A DNA stretch of 27,361 bases from Lachnospiraceae bacterium (lineage in GTDB: Bacteria; Bacillota; Clostridia; Lachnospirales; Lachnospiraceae), in the NCBI GenBank assembly GCA_900764225.1, contig CAAFNG010000168.1, positions 1-27,361 of the forward strand, in the 5' to 3' direction. Each line of letters starts with the position of its first letter. Within the stretch, counting starts at the first letter, position 1. Positions 22,962-27,361 of this stretch are shown here, one piece after another. The translations under genes were made by a program, and so were the position numbers. The notes under the pieces were generated by a model, which searched no databases, was not told the DNA's origin, and saw only the letters and a list, made by a program, of their open reading frames with translations.

Positions 22962-23774
22962 ATGAAGAAGGGAAAAACATTTTTACGGTATGCAGTTGGG
23001 ATCATATTCAGTTTGATCTATATAATGCCGATATGGATGGTTGTTGTTAATTCATTTAAAGAAAAAAAAGAAGCGAATCTGATGGGACTTGGCCTGCCAA
23101 AGACGTTTACGTTAGATAATTACATTCAGATTTTTGAAGGCGGTGGAATTGTCCGGGCCTTTTTCAACGGTCTTATACAGGCGGGAAGTTCAACCTTTAT
23201 TGTACTTGTAGTAGGATCACTTGCGGCATTTGTAATCGCAAGATCAAGAAATAAGATCATTAGTAATCTGTATTATGTTTTTCTTCTTGGACTGGTAGTG
23301 CCGATCGCATACATTCCTACATATCTTGTACTGGATATACTTGGATTGATGAATACACATTTCGGATATGTATGTGTTCATGCGACTTACGGACTTCCGC
23401 TGGCAATTTTTCTGTATACAGCTGCAGTAAAGGGAATCCCGAGAGAACTGGATGAAGCTGCTATGATTGACGGAAGCAGCTGCTGGTATCTTTATCGAAA
23501 AATCATATTTCCACTTTTGAGAACCACAACGGCAACACTTTTTATTTTTAATTTTATGGGAGTATGGAATGATGCACAGTTACCGTTATTCCTTCTCAGT
23601 GGAGATAAATGGGCACTTCCTCTTACTATCAACAGTTTTTATGGTGCACATGGACAGGAGTGGAATCTTATCTTCGCGGATATTGTAATCACGATACTGC
23701 CTATTGCAGTTGTTTACATCTTTGCCCAGAAACATATTATGGCAGGAATGACTGCAGGAGCTGTTAAAGGATAA
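22962..23774 (+). CDS. Sugar ABC transporter permease (MalG/UgpE type)
   Basis: 270 residues with six membrane segments. The EAA loop is LDEAAMIDGSSCWYLYRKII with FPLL (about 163-187). YIMPIWMVVVNSFKEKKEA near the start is typical of the MalG-type partner. Its ATG follows the previous stop with no gap, and the ribosome-binding purines lie within that gene's last codons. The histidine kinase gene begins 7 nt after its stop, so transporter and sensor are co-transcribed. Confidence 0.95.
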   Translation: MKKGKTFLRYAVGIIFSLIYIMPIWMVVVNSFKEKKEANLMGLGLPKTFTLDNYIQIFEGGGIVRAFFNGLIQAGSSTFIVLVVGSLAAFVIARSRNKIISNLYYVFLLGLVVPIAYIPTYLVLDILGLMNTHFGYVCVHATYGLPLAIFLYTAAVKGIPRELDEAAMIDGSSCWYLYRKIIFPLLRTTTATLFIFNFMGVWNDAQLPLFLLSGDKWALPLTINSFYGAHGQEWNLIFADIVITILPIAVVYIFAQKHIMAGMTAGAVKG

Positions 23775-23781
23775 GAAAAGT

Positions 23782-25584
23782 ATGAAAAAAATATCAGATA
23801 GGCTGTCGTATTCAAAAAGAATATTTATTGTATTTGCACTGTTGTGCAGTGTGTCAATTTTTCTGGTTGCAGGAACCTATTACGTGAGATTATATGCAGA
23901 TAACAGGAAGTTGGCACAGAATGAATTCAAGGATATCAGTACTCGTACGGCACAGGCACTGGAACGCGAGATTGATATGATGGATATGATCAGCTGTCAG
24001 ATATTTGGAAATAAAAAGATCCAGAAAGAGCTTTTTGATGCTACGGAAAACAGAAAAAAAGGAGTCAATTATTTCGAACAGAATCCGGATGCCCGAAATA
24101 ATGTTCAGGAAGCGCTGTGGAGTTTTAATTCCCCACGTAAAGTGGTTGCAAATTTATCTATTATTTATCCGGATATGTTTATAGGTCTTCTTGAGATTCC
24201 TGGCGTGGAAGAAGTAAATCGTATATGGAATCAGGGATTGTACGAAAACTGGGATGGATATTATAAAATTCTTCCTACTCATGAGGATCCGTTCGCCATT
24301 TCGGAAAAAAAGGACAGGGTTACAGTTTCTCTTCTCAGAAAAATGAATCTTAGCTTTTACAGTCAGAAAGATGTAGGGGTAATAGAAGTGCAGCAGAGTT
24401 ATGAGAAGATAGAAGAAATTTGCAGCCAGAATTATGACAGAAACAATATGCAGCTTTATGTTGTAGATGAGGATGGGAACATTGTATATCCTTATGAAGA
24501 TACAAAAAAGACCAGGGAAATGAAACGGGTTACAGAGACATTCGGTTCACAGCAGTGTGATGTGATTGTTTCCAGCAAGGAAATTTCCGGAATAGGGATG
24601 CAGCATCAGTTGTCAAATGCTCCATGGAAAGTGATCGTGTTTCAGCGTAATAAAGACTTTTTCGGACCAATCTTTCGGTCAGTACGATGGATACTGATCT
24701 TTGGTGGCGGGATGCTGATTTTTATGATACTGGCAGTATTTTTTGCAACAAAAAGAATAATGAATCCTATTGTTACATTAAGAAAAACGGTAGAGAACAG
24801 CGATACGGGAGAAGCATTGGATTTTTCAGATCTAAAAACAGAAATTGATGAAATCGATCTTCTCCAAAGAGCGTTTACAAAGATGGTGAAGCATATCCGT
24901 GAATCAGCGGAACTTATGGGAGCAATGCGGGAAAAGGAACTGGAGCTTAAGATTGAGGTATTGCAGGCACAGATTAATCCTCATTTTCTATATAATTCCC
25001 TTGCAGCCATAAGTGCGGCAGGTATGGAAGATGGAAGCTTCCGGACTCAGATGATGTGCGTAGAGCTAAGCGAATTGCTTCGATATGCAGGAAGTGACAC
25101 AGGAAAGCATGTAGATATTCAGACGGAGCTGGAAAATCTGGAGAACTATCTGAAATGTATGAAGTGGAGATATGAAGATAATCTTGAATACAGAATAGAG
25201 GTTGAAGGAAAAACAAATGTAGACTTCATTCCTAAGCTTACATTCCAACCACTTGCCGAAAATTCATTTGCCCATGGATTTTCAAATACTCTGCCTCCGT
25301 ATAAAATTCAGGTGAATTGCGCTGTGTCGGAAAATGGTTGGATATTTACCCTGAAAGATAACGGATGTGGAATAAGTGATGAACGTCTGTTGGAAATTCA
25401 GACGGCAATAGATAATGTGGACTTTATTTTTGAGGAAAGCAAAGCTTATACAGAGTTGAGAACAGAAAATATGGCCATATTGAACATTTACATGAGATTG
25501 AAACAGGAATACGGCAGGAAAGTATGTTTTACAGTAAAAAGTAAAGAAAACGGAACAGAGATAAAAATAGAGGTAACAAGATGA
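23782..25584 (+). CDS. YesM-type sensor histidine kinase
   Basis: 600 residues. Membrane segment 1 (about 15-35) and segment 2 (about 301-322, WILIFGGGMLIFMILAVFF) frame an extracellular sensor of ~265 residues. HAMP follows (about 322-375), then the His_kinase domain with the phosphorylated His401 in QINPHFLYNSL. The ATPase domain (about 470-600) contains FIPKLTFQPLAENSFAHGF and LKDNGCGISDERL. YesM kinases sit beside carbohydrate ABC operons and sense sugars, directly or through the binding protein. It overlaps its response regulator by 4 nt (ATGA). The sensor region is not identifiable by motif. Confidence 0.93.
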   Translation: MKKISDRLSYSKRIFIVFALLCSVSIFLVAGTYYVRLYADNRKLAQNEFKDISTRTAQALEREIDMMDMISCQIFGNKKIQKELFDATENRKKGVNYFEQNPDARNNVQEALWSFNSPRKVVANLSIIYPDMFIGLLEIPGVEEVNRIWNQGLYENWDGYYKILPTHEDPFAISEKKDRVTVSLLRKMNLSFYSQKDVGVIEVQQSYEKIEEICSQNYDRNNMQLYVVDEDGNIVYPYEDTKKTREMKRVTETFGSQQCDVIVSSKEISGIGMQHQLSNAPWKVIVFQRNKDFFGPIFRSVRWILIFGGGMLIFMILAVFFATKRIMNPIVTLRKTVENSDTGEALDFSDLKTEIDEIDLLQRAFTKMVKHIRESAELMGAMREKELELKIEVLQAQINPHFLYNSLAAISAAGMEDGSFRTQMMCVELSELLRYAGSDTGKHVDIQTELENLENYLKCMKWRYEDNLEYRIEVEGKTNVDFIPKLTFQPLAENSFAHGFSNTLPPYKIQVNCAVSENGWIFTLKDNGCGISDERLLEIQTAIDNVDFIFEESKAYTELRTENMAILNIYMRLKQEYGRKVCFTVKSKENGTEIKIEVTR

Positions 25585-27101
25585 TAAAAGTATTAATTGC
25601 AGATGATGAGCCATTATTATTGAGAAGTCTTAAAAAAAGTATTGAGATGATGGATGGGGAATATAGTGTTATTGATACAGCGTCAGATGGGAAAAGCGCT
25701 TTGAAAAAAGCTGAAGCATTGAACCCGGATGTTATTTTTACAGATATCCGTATGCCGATTTTCGATGGTCTTGAATTTGTTGGAAAGCTGCGGGAAAAGG
25801 GTATTTCTGCAAAAATCGTGCTGATCAGCGGATATAAAGAATTTGAATATGCCAAAAAAGCTATTACGCTGGGAGTAGAAGATTATCTGGTAAAGCCTAT
25901 CAATCCTTTGGTTCTTCAGAAGATTTTGCAAAAAATGAAAGCAGAATTGCAGGAGGATATTCACGAAAAACAGGAAGCATATCTTCAAGCCGTAATTCAT
26001 GGTGGCAAAATAGAAATGGAAGACTGTTTTTTTGACGAAAAAACAGAAATTTGTGTACTATATTTGTGCTTTGGCACCTATATTTCCTATCGGAATATCC
26101 AATTTAAAATCAATGACGATAGCAGTTACAATAAGGAGATCATACAGATTTTAGACGCTCAGAATAAAAAATACTGGATTCTGGATGGAAAATATGATAA
26201 TGAACGAATCGTCGTTATCGGAGCCGATAAAATAACAGGAGATCATTTAGGTAGAGAAATTTATCAGGCGGTGCAGGATAAATTAGTGGTAAATGTTACA
26301 GGTGTTTATAACAGTGGAATTAGAACAGCGGAACAGTTTCGTGAAAAAATGCTTGAAACAGGAATTGTTTTGAGAAAAAAACTGATATTTTCAGAAGGCA
26401 GATATATTGAAGCACAAAAATATAGTGAAGAAAGATTAAAAAAGAAAGCATCAGAAGGACGGATTAGCGATTACGGATATTTTGAAAGAATGATAAAAGA
26501 CAAAAAATATCAGGATATTGTTTTTTTTATAAAAAAACGGCTTAGGGAATGTCAGGAAGAGCATTGGACGCAGGAAGAACTTACGGAACTTTTACGAGGA
26601 TGGCTTTTTACTGTGGAGCAGCAACTGCGAAAACATTTTGAGAGCAGTATGATTGACCTGACGGTGACAGTATCTCAGGATTATGATGAGCTGGAGAAGA
26701 ATCTGGTGAATTTTTTTGAATCTGTCATCGATGAACAGGATGAAAATCCGTTGTCACAGGTATCTGTGCATACAATGGAAAGTGTTAAAGAATATATAGA
26801 TTATCATTATACAGAAAAACTCTCTATCATGGAGATCGCAGATAAATTTAATTTCAGCTATTCATATTTATGTACAAGCTTTAAACGATACTTTGGAGAA
26901 AGTCCCAATGACTATATCATCAAAAAAAGAATTTATAAGGCGAAATTGCTGTTTGATTCAGATCCTGTCCTCAGCATAAAAGAAACAGCGGCTATGGCGG
27001 GTTATGATAATCCTTATTATTTCAGCAGGATATTTAAGAATGTTACAGGAATCTCTCCGTCCCAATATAAAAAAAGGAGCAATGAAAAAAATGAAATATG
27101 A
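25581..27101 (+). CDS. YesN-type response regulator, receiver plus AraC-family DNA-binding domain
   Basis: 506 residues. The receiver (1 to about 120) has the acidic pair in IADDEP, phospho-acceptor Asp55 (VIFTDIRMPIFDG) and Lys105 (DYLVKPINP). A middle region (about 125-390) has no clear motif. The C-terminal double HTH (about 398-502) contains KLSIMEIADKFNFSYSYLC and SIKETAAMAGYDNPYYFSRI with its following FKNVTGISPSQYKK, the AraC signature. It should activate the transporter operon when its kinase detects the sugar. Its last codons overlap the start of the GH43 gene. The gene is more A/T-rich in its second half than the permease genes. Confidence 0.93.
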   Translation: MIKVLIADDEPLLLRSLKKSIEMMDGEYSVIDTASDGKSALKKAEALNPDVIFTDIRMPIFDGLEFVGKLREKGISAKIVLISGYKEFEYAKKAITLGVEDYLVKPINPLVLQKILQKMKAELQEDIHEKQEAYLQAVIHGGKIEMEDCFFDEKTEICVLYLCFGTYISYRNIQFKINDDSSYNKEIIQILDAQNKKYWILDGKYDNERIVVIGADKITGDHLGREIYQAVQDKLVVNVTGVYNSGIRTAEQFREKMLETGIVLRKKLIFSEGRYIEAQKYSEERLKKKASEGRISDYGYFERMIKDKKYQDIVFFIKKRLRECQEEHWTQEELTELLRGWLFTVEQQLRKHFESSMIDLTVTVSQDYDELEKNLVNFFESVIDEQDENPLSQVSVHTMESVKEYIDYHYTEKLSIMEIADKFNFSYSYLCTSFKRYFGESPNDYIIKKRIYKAKLLFDSDPVLSIKETAAMAGYDNPYYFSRIFKNVTGISPSQYKKRSNEKNEI

Positions 27102-27312
27102 CTCATTCAGACCAGGAAAAGAATGGAAAGATACAAATGGAAAACCGATACAGGCACATGGAGGTTCTGTCATATACATAGATGGGATATTCTACTGGTA
27201 TGGAGAAAATAAAGAGAAAACAAAACCCGATAATGATATATGGCATTGGGGAGTGAGGTGTTACAGTTCTGTAGATCTTTATAATTGGAAAGATGAAGGA
27301 ATCATTATTAAG
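27082..27312 (+). CDS. GH43-like glycoside hydrolase, N-terminal fragment (exo-beta-1,3-galactanase type)
   Basis: 77 genuine residues from the ATG at 27082. The alternative ATG at 27091 has better spacing (11 nt) from AAGGAG (27074-27079), so the true protein may begin MKYDSFRPG. IQAHGGSVIYIDGIFYWYGE and GVRCYSSVDLYNWKDEG are the first blade of a five-bladed propeller, as in GH43 enzymes close to 1,3-beta-galactanases. No signal peptide is seen, suggesting cytoplasmic action on imported oligosaccharides. The gene is cut at 27312; the next codons, reading LSLIHI, are adapter. Confidence 0.8.
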
Positions 27313-27361
27313 CTGTCTCTTATACACATCTGACGCTGCCGACGAATTAGACGGTGTAGAT
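27313..27361 (-). other. Nextera/Tn5 adapter with index and P5 start (artefact)
   Basis: 27313-27345 is the reverse complement of the Nextera read-1 adapter. 27346-27353 (ATTAGACG) is an 8-base index, reading CGTCTAAT in reverse, and 27354-27361 (GTGTAGAT) is the start of the P5 flow-cell sequence. Confidence 0.98.

Overview
The window is one assembled contig of genomic DNA from a low-to-medium GC, spore-forming Gram-positive anaerobe, most likely a gut Lachnospiraceae (Blautia/Ruminococcus/Dorea-like). This rests on gene content: a YesM/YesN two-component system, a spore coat-like protein, fused dehydratase/activase proteins, a TPP-controlled thiWME operon, GH51 and GH43 enzymes, and strong AGGAGG ribosome sites. 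The species is not determinable from the sequence. Both ends are Illumina Nextera adapter (1-36 and 27313-27361), so the terminal genes are cut and the last residues of the final open frame are artefact.

Layout. 37-293: tail of a GGDEF protein. 482-2317: large secreted CHAP/ricin/Ig-like/LRR protein. 2414-3687: ECF sigma factor and membrane anti-sigma factor behind an ECF-type promoter. 3834-4820: Gfo/Idh/MocA oxidoreductase. 5009-6213: ArsC/Spx-like protein overlapping a YitT-family membrane protein. 6216-6980: an MNT/HEPN toxin-antitoxin pair wedged between the yitT-like stop codon and its terminator, bracketed by a perfect 28-bp copy of the gene's 3' end. 7029-8411 (minus): AzgA-type purine permease. 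8625-10539: DUF1648 membrane protein, a small unknown protein, a CotF/ferritin-like coat protein and a tiny Cys-rich protein. 10654-13797: a 2-hydroxyacyl-CoA dehydratase-type protein and a fused dehydratase-domain/activase, preceded by a folded 5' leader and begun by TTG. 13934-16499: GH51 arabinofuranosidase and an aldo/keto reductase.

16507-19071: thiamine salvage operon thiW-thiM-thiE. It starts with a consensus promoter, a canonical TPP riboswitch and a terminator. About 160 nt later comes a second element that repeats the pyrimidine-sensing half of the TPP aptamer but has a different second half, followed by a hairpin touching the thiW ribosome site. This is the most unusual signal in the window. 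19102-20471: an Lrp/AsnC regulator divergent from an aspartate ammonia-lyase gene that has lost about 170 central codons and its own promoter and ribosome site.

20501-27312: a carbohydrate-uptake operon: lipoprotein binding protein, mRNA hairpin, two permeases, YesM-type histidine kinase, YesN-type AraC response regulator, and the start of a GH43 hydrolase resembling exo-beta-1,3-galactanases. The ATPase of the transporter is absent, as is usual for this family, which borrows a shared MsmX-type ATPase.
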